In this document: positions 45,470 through 56,178 of the stretch, piece after piece
How positions within the stretch are numbered: the first letter of the stretch is position 1
Layout of the letters: the number at the start of each line of letters is the position of its first letter
Assembly: GCA_954871525.1 (NCBI GenBank)
Contig: OX940868.1
Span: 9,228,056-9,292,055 of the forward strand
Length of the DNA stretch: 64,000 nucleotides
Source of the DNA: Parietaria judaica
Taxonomy: Eukaryota; Streptophyta; Magnoliopsida; Rosales; Urticaceae
Reading direction: 5' to 3'
Notes under the pieces: model-generated
What the model saw: the letters and a program-made list of their open reading frames with translations, nothing else
Told to the model about the DNA's origin: nothing
Database searches by the model: none
Position numbers and translations under genes: made by a program

Positions 45470-48409
45470 TCCTCTTGCATAATCTGTGACAAAGTTTGCC
45501 GCGTTGTTATAGACTCGGGTAGTTGCGAGAACATCGTCGCCGAAGAAGTCATCAAGAAATTGGGTCTCGCAGCGGAACAACACCCAAATCGGAAAAGTTG
45601 GCGTGGCTTCAAAATGGCACTGATGTTACAGTTTCACAGCGGGCATTAGTGAAATTCTCAATCGGCACGACGTACCGTGATGAAGTTATGTGTGACGTAG
45701 TTGCAATGGACGCGTGCCATTTACTTTTGGGCCGTCCTTGGAAATTTGATCGCCATTCCATCCATGATGGGCTGTCCAACACATACAGTTTTAACTTTGG
45801 TGGAAAAAAGATTGTTCTTCTCCCTTCTAATCCCATGAAAGCCCCTGCCCGCCGACCGATGATGTCGCTGCTCAATAGGTCTGATTTTGAGGCGCAAATT
45901 TCAGAAACCGGCATCGTTTATGCGCTCCTCGGAAAGCCCGTTTTTGATACTCACCCGGTCCCAATGACGGTACAGCCCCTCCTCGATGAATTTAGTGTTG
46001 TGTTCCCACCGGAACTCCCTGCCGAGCTCCCTCCACTACGAGACATTCAACACCGAATCGATTTCGTTCCTAACGCGGCTTTACCCAATCGTCCACACTA
46101 CCGCATGAGCCCGGCCGAGCATGAAGAACTTCGCCGCCAAGTTGAGGATCTTCTTAGGACATATTCACGAGAGTCTTAGTCCGTGCGCTGTCCCGGCCTT
46201 ACTAACACCAATGAAGGACGGCACATGGCGCATGTCCGTCGATAGTCGCGCAATTAATAAGATTACGGTACGCTACCGTTTTCCTATACCACGACTCGAC
46301 GATCTCCTTGACCAATTAAGTGGCGCTCGTGTTTTTAGCAAATTAGATTTGAAGAGCGGATACCACCAAATCCGTATCCGACCACCAAATCCGTATCCGG
46401 CCCGGCGACGAATGGAAAACCGCATTCAAGACTCGTGAGGACTTATACGAGTGGCTTGTCATGCCGTTTGGACTATCTAACGCGCCAAGTACGTTCATGC
46501 GTGTGATGAATCAAGCTTTGCGCCTGTTGATTGGAAAATTTGTCGTCGTTTATTTCGACGATATATTGATTTATAGCCCTAACGCCGAGATTCATTTGGA
46601 GCACATTCGCGAAGTTTTAAATATATTTCGCAACAACCACTTCTTCGCTGCCATCGGGAAGTGCGTTTTCCTCACGGACAGTGTTACTTTTTTGGGATAT
46701 GTGATCTCCGCCGAGGGCTTACGTATGGACAATTCCAAAGTTGAAGCTATTGCTTCTTGGCCACAACCGAACACCGTCAGCAAAGTTAGAAGCTTTCACG
46801 GTTTAGCTTCGTTCTATCGCCGCTTTATTCCTCACTTTAGCTCCGTTATGGCCCCCATTACCGAGTGCATCAAGTCAGGCCGCTTCCATTGGTCGCCACA
46901 AGCGGCTGAATCGTTCGAACAAATTAAGGCACTGCTTACAAGTGCCCCAATACTTGTCCTTCCAGATTTTGAGCAGCCTTTCCTCTTACACTGTGACGCA
47001 TCCAAAGTCGGCATCGGTGCCGTTCTTAGTCAAGGAACTCGCCCGGTCGCTTATTTTAGCGAAAAACTCACTGGTCCGAAGTCACGTTACAACACATACG
47101 ACGTTGAGTTTTATGCGATCGTGCGCGCCATCCACCATTGGCGCCACTATCTCTTTCATAAGGAATTTTTCCTTTACACGGATCATGATGCTCTCAAACA
47201 CCTCGGAACACAAGCCAAGGTATCATCTCGACATGCTTCTTGGATTGCATTTTTGCAACAATTACATTCTCCATTAAGCATAAGGCTGGGGTTCTTAACC
47301 GAGTGGCCGATGCCTTAAGCCGCCACCATGCACTTCTCAATGAGTTTCGGGTAGAAACTCCAGGCTTTGATATTTTGGCTGAACATTATACTACGGACCC
47401 ATTCTTTGCAACAGTTATTGAGCGCCTCAATTCGGGCGAACAATTGGACTATTCTTTGTCAAAGGGCTTCTTATTTTTCCGCGGTAAATTGTGCATTACG
47501 GAAGGGAGCATGCGACTCAAAATTATTCGGGATCTTCACAACGAGGGACATGTTGGTCGTGACTGCACTCTTCATCTAGTTGCGTCCTCATATTTTTGGC
47601 CCTCAATGCGAAAGGAAGTTGCACGTTTTGTGGATCGGTGCCGCACATGTCACATCTCGAAGGACAAAGCCACCAATGCCGGGATGTATATGCCTCTACC
47701 GATACCAACTCAACCTTGGGTCGATATTAGCATGGATTTCGTTCTCGGTCTTCCCCGCACGGTGCGCGGTCATGATTCAATTTTTGTCGTTGTAGATCGA
47801 TTTTCTAAGATGGCTCACTTTATTCCTTGCAAGAAGACCTCCGATGTTGTCCATGTTGCCGGCTTATTTTTTAAAGAGATTTATAGGCTCCACGGTCTTC
47901 CATCGTCCATTGTGTCGGACCGCGACACTCGGTTTTTGAGCCATTTTTGGAAGAGTATTTGGCGCTTGACAAACACACGTCTCGATTTTAGTAGTGCGTA
48001 CCACCCGCAAACCGATGGCCAAACCGAAGTCGTGAACCGCTCCCTCGGGAACCTTTTGCGTTGCCTTGTCGGCGAGGCTATCCGAACGTGGGACTTGAAG
48101 CCTTGCCAAGCGGAGTTCGCTCACAACCATGCAGTCAACCGTAGCACCGGTCTTAGCCCGTTCCGGGTCGTGTACGGATTTGTCCCGCGATGTCTCCAGT
48201 TCCTGTTCCTCATCGCCCCCACGGTGATGCAGCAGACCTCATTGCACAGCTTCAGGACATACACCGTCACATGTCACATTCGCACGGCTGATGTATTCAA
48301 CGTAAAGCATCTTCGTCCTTATACGGGTGACAACAACAACGATGACTTACCGGAAAATTCGAGGACGAATTTTCTCGACCCCCGGGAGAATGATGCGGTG
48401 GAACAATAG
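45470..48409 (+). pseudogene. Gypsy pol (protease-RT-RNase H-integrase), frameshifted
   Basis: Protease DSGSCENIV near 45,515. RT includes [15 protein letters not shown] and YFDDILIY near 46,553. RNase H shows [16 protein letters not shown] and [10 protein letters not shown]. The integrase zinc finger has CRTCH, and the catalytic core shows ISMDFVLGLP, SDRDTRFLSHFW and HPQTDGQTEVVNR (the D, D, E residues). Breaks: a frame change near 45,580, another near 46,155, a 19-bp tandem duplication at 46,362-46,399 and a frame change near 47,265. The terminal part after ~48,190 is compressed, suggesting a deletion. Not functional as it stands. Confidence 0.9.
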
Positions 48410-48673
48410 CATGCACGTGTTATTTTATTTGCTTTAGTTATATGGCTTTTTTAATTTTGCTTGCTGATTTTCATTGTTTATTTTATTTGGCTATTACATC
48501 TTATTAGATAGATTAGTTTCGCACTCTATTAGCAAGTAGTTAGGTTTAAAACTTCATGTATTTAGTCGACGAAACAGAGTAGCATATTATTATTATTGAT
48601 TTGAATAAATAAAACTCAGAGTTTTATTGCTTGAATATTTGCGTTCTCTCGTTCCTATATTCACCCTACATCA
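48391..48673 (+). repeat. 3' LTR of the gypsy element
   Basis: 283 bp, TGATGCGGTGG to ACCCTACATCA, followed by TTAAT. It differs from the 5' LTR mainly by a shorter T run and a few substitutions. Confidence 0.95.
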
Positions 48674-48678
48674 TTAAT

Positions 48679-49131
48679 ACTTTCTCGATTTTTGTGGGAT
48701 GTAAAACTTGGTGAGGGAGGAGGGTATTTATAGAGGAGCTATATAATCTGAGTTACTCATTTGTTCACTTTCAAGATACTTCTAATTTTTTAGATATTTA
48801 TAACTTTTGAGACATTGTTCAAAATAAATATTTAAATATTTTACATAATTTGAAATGCTCCAAGTACTTCTACAGTTTAACAGGAATTTAAAAACGCATG
48901 CAACTAAGATTTAAGAGGAATTTATTCCGAATTCTGATTCTCCTCCATTTTGGTCTATTTTTCAATTCTAAGGGTCAGTTTTTGTAATTTGTAGAAACTC
49001 ACAAACGACAAGGAAACAGAGTTACGTACGACAAAAGGTGAGATGTCGTATGCGTGCGCTCTCTCTCACAGGAGAGAGAGAGAGAAGAGAAATAGCGAAA
49101 ACCCCTCTCTCAAGAAATCACTCAGACGAAA
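48679..49131. other. Upstream region of the PI31 gene
   Basis: A/T-rich DNA ending in a GA-rich leader (49,070-49,125) just before the start codon. No clear TATA box; GA/CT-rich leaders are common in plant housekeeping genes. Confidence 0.5.
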
Positions 49132-51825
49132 ATGGCGACTGAGAAATCGGTGATGGCGGTGATCAGAGCGGCGAGGCCTTCCTTCCTCAACGACTACGAC
49201 AAGGCCGCCTTCGTCCTCCACGCCTCCTTCCTCGCCTCTGGCCTCCTCCTCACTGCCACCGGCAAGCCCGCCCTTTCCGATTCCGCCGTGTCCTCTGGTA
49301 ATCGCTTTCTCTCTCCGCAGCTCATCTGCTTTCTCCTTTTCAAGCTTTTCGTTCTGTTATGGTAGACGAAGTGGGAATCGATGGCTGGAACGAGGTCGAC
49401 GGCGAATACGCGTTCGTGTACGTGAACCCTGAGAAAGACAACAAGAAAGTGCTGGTGAAGTGTCTCGCCATGAACAATCAGCTGCTCGTTAGTGCTTTCA
49501 CCGATGGCATCCCCGAGCCTCTCTATCTCGAGATCAAGTATGTTGCTTTTTCCTTTGCTGCATTCTGAGTGATTCGTGTTGAGATTTCGCGGATTCGGTT
49601 TTTAATTTGGGGGATTTTTAGTGTTGGAGAGTATGTTGGAGAGGACGGACCAGGGAATTATGCTTCGCAGTTCAAGAATTTGGATAAGCTCGTCAAGAGT
49701 CTGGACTCGGAGATTTTGTCGAAATTGGATGGTTCTTCGAAAGCTAGCTCGTCTGGTGATCTTCGAAGGTATGTTTTCAGGAACAATGGAGGTTATGGTA
49801 GTTCTTATATATCTGAACCTAAGAGTTCATCTGAACTTCAGCACTGTGTTTGATTTGGAGTTATTTTATGGTCCCAAGTCATTGATCCGCATCGCAGGCT
49901 TGAACCGAGGAAATACTACAATGTCTACCCTTAGTTCAGGGCCTAAACCTTGAGCTTACTAATCGGGAAAGGAAAAGATAACCAGAACCCCCAACACATA
50001 AACGCACCACGCACATTAATATATCATTCATATAAATGAGATAATAACCCGAAGATGGCTAGTGGGCGGCCGCGGGTTAATAACCCGAAGAAAGGCTCCT
50101 TAAGAGTGTTGTGTTTCATATTGAAGGTATTAGTAAATTAGTTTCCCTCTTGTTTCATATTTTTGGAGGTTGCATTTAGTATACTAAGATCCTCAATAGA
50201 GTTATCTATACCTTGTTACCAAAATTCCACTCTCCTGGTATGGTATTTCAATGCTTCCTTGTTATTTGATTTATTCATGTTATTTTGTCAGCTAAAAATG
50301 GTTACCTTTATGTTGCTCAATAATTATCATATTGGTTATAGTTATTAAGTCTGGCTGTAAATCTAGATGACTAGTTATTGACTTAGACAAATTTGTTGTT
50401 TTGTCCCGGAATTCACCCATGTGTATATCTGTTAAGAGTGATCAAAAGGTTTAATTCGACTATAAAATGAATAAACTCATTATCCTTCTTACATACACCC
50501 TCGGTGAAATTTTCAGTTCTGGCACTCGCGAAGAGTCAACAACATTTGGAACCGATCCTAGTGTCAGAGCTCCTGATTATTCTGCTGAAGCTGATCCCTC
50601 AGGGTATGTACCTTCTCTCTCGTCATACGCTAACAATCATGCGAACATGGCCACTCTATACAAGATAATGTGCAATATTTCAGACATTATTTAATGTTGG
50701 TTATATCGGAAATTTGAGTCCTTAACATCATTGCAGCCTTGTGTTTCCACCTGTTAATCCCATCGGTGGTAGTGATCTTTACCCAGGACCGCCAGCTGGA
50801 GTGTATCCACGCAGGTATTTTTCTTCAGTTTCCTCTTATAGCTCAATGCGTTTATTGTCGGTATTCCAATGTAATCATGCTTCTTTCTTTTGAAGGGGCG
50901 ATTTCGGCGGAGGAAGCATGCTTCTAGGTATAAGTCAAAATGATTCCTAATTTCCTTATTATCGTTATTATCAGCGCTGCACATATTTTCTTGAAACAAA
51001 CATGTGATTCCTAATTTCCTCTTTTTCCCTTATATTTCCTCGTTGTATAATAACAGGACCGAATGATCCTCGATGGTTTGGTGGTGGTGGAGGAGGACTC
51101 GGGTTTCCAGGAGCGCTACCGTAATTTTTCTGATATTCATCCTTCTGATCCTTGTGATCCAATTTGGTTGGAATCAAACTGAAATTTCACTCAAAATTAA
51201 TGAGAATAACTAAAATATCCCCAGTAACTTAAATGCAGTTTGCTCATATTTTACAGTCTAATAACAGTGGACTGATGTGATTCTTTGATGCTTTGGAAAC
51301 AGGGGTGTTCCTCCTGGTGCTCGGTTTGATCCTTACGGTCCGCCTGGGATCCCTGGCTTTGAGCCTAATCGATTTGTGAGGTACGTCAATGGTGTAATGT
51401 TCATCGACATATTTACTCTACTATTCCTGTGCTGCGCGATCTATCTGATACGGATCTGAGATTCCGGAAAACATATCATAGATTTGCCACGAGTCCGAGT
51501 ATGAGTGGCTAGGATCGACAAGAGGGAAAAAAGACGTATTTTAAGTTTATTCAATTTAGCAATTAGGATTTAGCATTTAAGTTTATTTTCTGTTTTAGCT
51601 ATTTTCTGTTTCGGTCAAGTTTATAATAACTGAAATTAGTTGTAACATTGACTATATGTGGTCGATTTTTATGAATGAATATTATCTCCCAATTAATGTT
51701 AATCTCACATCATACTATATACTGAATAGACTATTAATTTGCCTTAATTTTGATGCAGAGGTCCTCGGAGGCCCGGAACTCATCCGGATCTTGAGCATTT
51801 CGGGAGTGGCTCGGATTTCATTTAA
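49132..51825 (+). CDS. PTRE1: PI31-like proteasome regulator (PTRE1-type)
   Basis: Nine exons: 49,132-49,297, 49,366-49,537, 49,622-49,768, 50,517-50,603, 50,737-50,814, 50,896-50,927, 51,057-51,120, 51,303-51,380 and 51,759-51,825. All have GT/AG borders and join in frame to 296 codons, close to the usual ~300 for plant PI31. The N-terminal ~150 residues form the PI31/FP domain (VIRAARPSFLNDYDKAAFVL; GWNEVDGEYAFVYVNPEK; PLYLEINVGEYVGEDGPGNY). The C-terminal half is Pro/Gly-rich and disordered, with PPVNPIGGSDLYPGPPAG and PPGARFDPYGPPGIPG, the conserved proteasome-binding tail. PI31 binds the 20S proteasome; in Arabidopsis PTRE1 modulates proteasome activity and auxin responses. Exon 6 is only 32 nt. 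The ATG follows the GA-rich leader and matches the family N-terminus. Confidence 0.9.
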
Positions 51826-52965
51826 ACTTGATAGAAGGTTTAGAACCCCGGTCCTTTTGGTCTGAAAACTTAGTTTGTACTTACCCATCGAGTGTTTTAC
51901 GGGATTGAGTTGCGTTGTAGCACTTGAATCAATTACGTTTTAAAAATATATTTGTTTGTATATATCCGTCTCTTTCGTTATAAGGAGCAAAAAGCTGATA
52001 TTATGCAATGACCAATGCAACTCCCGTCATGTCGAGACCATAATAAACGACTGCCTCCGTATAAGTTCCGGGAATCCTACTCGTGCGATGGAGAGGTATT
52101 GGGCTGAGTTCTTAGTGGGAGAGGCCCAGTGTTTTCTTATATCCTCTTGAGTTGATTTTAGCAATTCCGTTAACTATGCAAGTTAATTGATTCGGTCTTT
52201 TAATTACTTGGTCGTTACATTAATGACTGTCTACAACTAAAATTGGCTTAAAATTATGCTTCAACTAGATTATTTTAATCTTTTTCGAGTGGGATTAATA
52301 TTTGTCAGTGACCAGTGTATTTTTTTCAATGTTAATGTATATTATTCTTGCATCCAAGTTTCACTAGTCAATTATATGAGCTATAGAGATTAGATGTGAA
52401 CAGAAAAATATAGTATATGTACCAAATATAAAATTTAAACGGTTAAAACTTAATATACTCAATAAAAATCGAATACTCAAATATCATTCGGTGGTAGTAT
52501 TTGGTTATCACAAAATAAGCAGAATCGGGAATTGAATTACGGTATATGAAGATGTATAATTTTATATTGCATAATGTATTTGTCTTTTCTTATATAATAC
52601 TTATTGAATTTATGAGTTTCATTCATACTTAATAATTATGTTATTAGAAATTTACAATTTATATGGATTAATATTTGTACTTAATTTTCATTACATTTTC
52701 GAAGCCGTAAATGCAATCAAAAATCGATATTACATCAACGGAATATCGAATATGCTTTAAATGCGATTTTTATTATCTTAAATCTTTGGAAAAAATATTA
52801 AAATATAGTATTCTATTATTTGTACAATAACGTGTTACTAGGACAATGTCTAAGGGGAGGCGGACTAGATCCGCGCCTATAAAAAAGAAAAAAATGATAT
52901 AACATTTAAAGACCTCAAAAAACTAATTCTAAGGCTCGGAAATTACTTTAAATAATATTTAATAA
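51826..52965. other. PI31 3' flank and AT-rich intergenic DNA
   Basis: Contains the PI31 3'-UTR. No other gene recognised. Confidence 0.55.
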
Positions 52966-52969
52966 CTAC

Positions 52970-53557
52970 TTTTGGGTTTTGACCCAATTACATTATTTCG
53001 GTTAATGAGCCCACTCGGGTCCGAGAATTAATTATGAGATCATTAATCTTTAACATGAATTAATTAATGGTGACTTAATGGGCTTGAACTCATTACTGAG
53101 CCCAAAGTCTATTAGGTCATTTATACTATGGAGTATAAATATATACTTTAAGCTCATAATTATGATATACTCTTAACCCTGAAGCAAGAGAAAACTTGTC
53201 TACCCCTAGCTCCAGAGCTCGAGTTTTTCTAGCTCTCCGTTCTTCGTCGGTTTGTTGTTAAAACACTGAGAAGGACCTATCATGTCCGACAAAGTGTTTT
53301 CCTGTCATCAAGACGTTCCCGCAACGACGTGGTGGACGAAATAGAGGCACGACAATTGACGTGCTCGATCCCCGAGACTAGGAAGATTCGGCCACACGGT
53401 ACAAGGTGTTTTGCAGCGATTTCGGTACAATCGGCAAAAGTACCAAAAAGTATGGTAACGTGTCTAAACGAATCTCTTAATATTCAAAGTTAATTTCTAA
53501 CTTAGTTTCGATGATATCCCGTGTTGACTGAGAAAAAAGTTATTGAAGAACTCAACA
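52970..53557 (-). mobile_element. Second, truncated copy of the solo LTR (inverted)
   Basis: In reverse complement it begins TGTTGAGTTCTTCAATAACT and carries the blocks GGGATATCATCGAA, GGTACTTTTGCC and GCCTCTATTTCGTCCACCAC in the same order as the copy at 27,590-28,211. The final ...CCAACA end is missing or too diverged, so the 52,970 boundary is approximate. Confidence 0.6.
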
Positions 53558-53952
53558 AATATTAATTTAACATTGAATGAGTAGTTATTATACAAATATT
53601 TTATCTATATTTACATCAAGATTTAATTTTACAATTTAAAAACTGTCTTAAAATAGTCTTGGGCTGGGACCCCAAAACATAAAAACGAGGACATAGTCCG
53701 GCCTGCAGCAGCACTAGAAATGAAAAAGTAAAGCAAGTGGTGAGCAAGCATAACGTAAGAAAGGGTCCCACAGAAAACATATGAAATGGAAAATTCGCGT
53801 GAGTTGCTGGAGAAGAGAAGAGAAGAGAGACGTAATTGAGTGGAAAACGTGTCTCGACTCTCCTCGTCAATGTCTTTTGTCTCTTGTTTTCTCATTTCAT
53901 CTCTGAAATTAAACCACAATTAGCCACCGTTTCTTCTAGAATAGATATCAAG

Positions 53953-53962
53953 TATATAATAA
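53953..53962 (+). promoter_or_regulatory. TATA box of the cysteine-rich peptide gene
   Basis: TATATAATAA about 80 bp upstream of the start codon, leaving a CT-rich leader of roughly 50 nt. Confidence 0.6.
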
Positions 53963-54031
53963 CAAGACCTCAAAACGGCTTTAAGCGTTGACTGGCCTCT
54001 CTCTCTCTCTGTTTTCAGGCAAAGCAAAGAG

Positions 54032-55030
54032 ATGGGCATGTCGAAGGCCAAGAGTGAGCTTCTTCTCTTGGCTGCTCTTCTTATCCTTGCCTCCCAAGCC
54101 AGGCCTCTCTCCTCCTCCAACTCCAACCATAGTAAGCATCAATTCTCTTTCTCTCTAATTAAATTCAAGTTTACGTACCAAAAACACAAGGATTCAAACT
54201 AATTGACAAGAGTGGAAGCATTTGAATCCGCTATTTTTGAACTGCAAAGTTGACATACAAATATTTGAGCAAAACAATATGTGCTTGGTTTAGTGGTAAC
54301 AAGTACATCACTTAAGACATTAGAGGTTTTGAAGTCGAGTCACCGTGAGATAAAAGTAAAATACAAAGATCCTCATATATATATATATATATTAAAAAAT
54401 AAAAAAATTGAGCAAACACTCCCTATATATATAAATATAAAAAATCATACAAAAGAGCAATAGTTATTGAAAATAGGTGTTACGTACGGTGTTGGAACTG
54501 AGATTTATATAATGTTTAATAAAAGTTAAAGATGGTTGGGTTAGATTTTTATGAAAATTTATACTACTAACAAAGAAGAAATTAAAGAGCATAATGCATA
54601 ATTTTTTTCAAGTGAGGGGTTTGAACTTCATTAAAGTAACATACAACATAGTCCTGCTTATGGTCGTATACATGGGGAATAATCGTGTTAAAATAATTAC
54701 TTAAATTTTGACTAACTGATGATGTGGTAAACAATATGAAACGAGGCATTTTTCCTTTAACTTTTTTTTTTCACAGAACAATGTTCTATTTATTATATTT
54801 TAGTATTTTGCTTTTTTTTTTTTCATTGGACCTCTCTGCGTTTGGGTACTTCTGCCATAATTATAAATATAGATATATGATACTGAGTTGGGAATTTGAT
54901 AGGAAATGCAAGTGTTTATGGAACGCTAGGAGTTGTGTGCAAATGCTGCGAGGGTGGAGAATGCAAGAGCACATGGACCAACTCTTGCCCCAAAATCCAC
55001 TGCCTTCCTTGGAGAACACGCTATCAGTGA
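54032..55030 (+). CDS. Small secreted six-cysteine peptide (75 aa)
   Basis: Two exons, 54,032-54,131 and 54,903-55,030, separated by a 771-bp intron (GTAAGC...TGATAG), joined in frame to 75 codons. The N-terminus MGMSKAKSELLLLAALLILA is a signal peptide with likely cleavage after the Ala-rich core. The mature part contains six cysteines at positions 46, 48, 49, 54, 62 and 67 in the pattern C-X-C-C-X4-C-X7-C-X4-C, around VVCKCCEGGECKSTW and SCPKIHCLPW. Six Cys with a signal peptide suggest three disulphides and an apoplastic ligand or defence-type peptide; similar unnamed plant peptides share the CKCC...CLPW signature, but I know no function. The second Met (position 3) is an alternative start. 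Confidence 0.75.
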
Positions 55031-55597
55031 ATTACTAGCTAGTTTTATTTTATAATACAAGGCTTGTTCATATATGAATAAATCCTTAATTATGTTTGTG
55101 CACATAATTAACTTGGTATCTCTCTTTTGTACAAGGAAATCTAGTTTTGGTCCTTTAGACATCATGAGGGGATTGTTGACATGAATTTTGATTATATAGA
55201 TAGTATTATATGACATATGGAATACGTAGTTTGGTTAATAGCGATTTAAGACCTCATTATTTTGGTTTCAGCACAATTTTCTACGAAGAATCTACTATTT
55301 TGTTTCTTAATAAAATTTTATTAACTCTTACAATTTATATATAAAAAAAAAAAGTTTGGATGTATAGTTAAATTTTGAACATGTTCCGTAACAAGAGTTG
55401 TGTAACACAGTTACTCAAAAAAAAAAAAAAACATTAAATTTTGAACATATAGAGTGCTCACTTTGCCATTTCTCTATTATTTGGCAGACCTAATATGAGT
55501 ATATATAACATGCAAGTGTGAGAGAGCACTAACAAAACTAAAATATAAATTTTTGATAACTTCACAAGGAAAACTCAATAAAAATAACACTGGTATT
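55031..55597. other. 3' flank of the peptide gene, AT-rich
   Basis: Nothing beyond the presumed 3'-UTR was recognised. Confidence 0.55.
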
Positions 55598-56036
55598 GTC
55601 ATTAATTGATAAAATAACATCTAAAATTTCATATGAGATAAAATAATACTTTTATATTTTTTGGATTTCGGACAAAAATAAGCATAATGTAACATTCCAG
55701 CTCGAAGATAACCAAAATTTCAGCTATTTCTGTCAAAGATGACCGAAATTTTGGTTATCTTGAATTTTCGGTCTTCTGAGTCGAAGATGACCCAAAATCT
55801 TTGCAATCTTAAATTTTCAATCATGTTCGACTTAGATAAATTTTGGTCATGTTCGACTAAGACAGCCTAAATATTCGGCTATCTTGGGCAAAGATAGCCA
55901 GAAGTCCAAGATAGTAAGAAAATTTGTTTGTCTTCGTCCCTCTAACATTACGTTATGAGTATTTTTGTCCAAAAAAGTATGAATATGTCATTTTATCCAA
56001 TATGAAAGTTTAGGTGTGATTTTATCGATTAGTGAC
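55598..56036. mobile_element. Long-TIR MITE (Mutator-like?)
   Basis: About 439 bp with terminal inverted repeats of roughly 90-100 bp: the left arm begins GTCATTAATTGATAAAATAA and the right arm in reverse complement begins GTCACTAATCGATAAAATCA. Similarity continues through GGACAAAAATA. The centre holds several AGAT(G/A)(A/G)CC(A/G)AAATTT blocks in both orientations. Long TIRs suggest a MULE-derived MITE; the target duplication is not clear. Confidence 0.65.
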
Positions 56037-56122
56037 TATCAAGCTATAAAGTATAAACTAAATATATTTAAAAAGATAAATAAAAGGATTACTATCAAGC
56101 TATAAAGTATAAACTAAATATA
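56034..56122. repeat. Direct repeat of about 31 bp
   Basis: ACTATCAAGCTATAAAGTAT plus ACTAAATAT occurs twice (from about 56,035 and 56,092), one copy overlapping the MITE edge. Confidence 0.85.
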
Positions 56123-56178
56123 AAGCTTTGATCGTTATATGTTTCGCAGTAACTAAAACAAATCATAAGTAATCAAAG

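Larger units (their letters stand above)
43982..48673 (+). mobile_element. Ty3/gypsy LTR retrotransposon (decayed)
   Basis: A 4.69-kb element with LTRs of 285 and 283 bp, a tRNA-iMet primer site, a purine-rich tract (CCCCCGGGAGAA) before the 3' LTR, and a perfect TTAAT target duplication at 43,977-43,981 and 48,674-48,678. Domain order gag, protease, RT, RNase H, integrase identifies Ty3/gypsy. The integrase tail is short and no chromodomain is visible. LTRs are almost identical, yet the coding region has several breaks. Confidence 0.95.
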
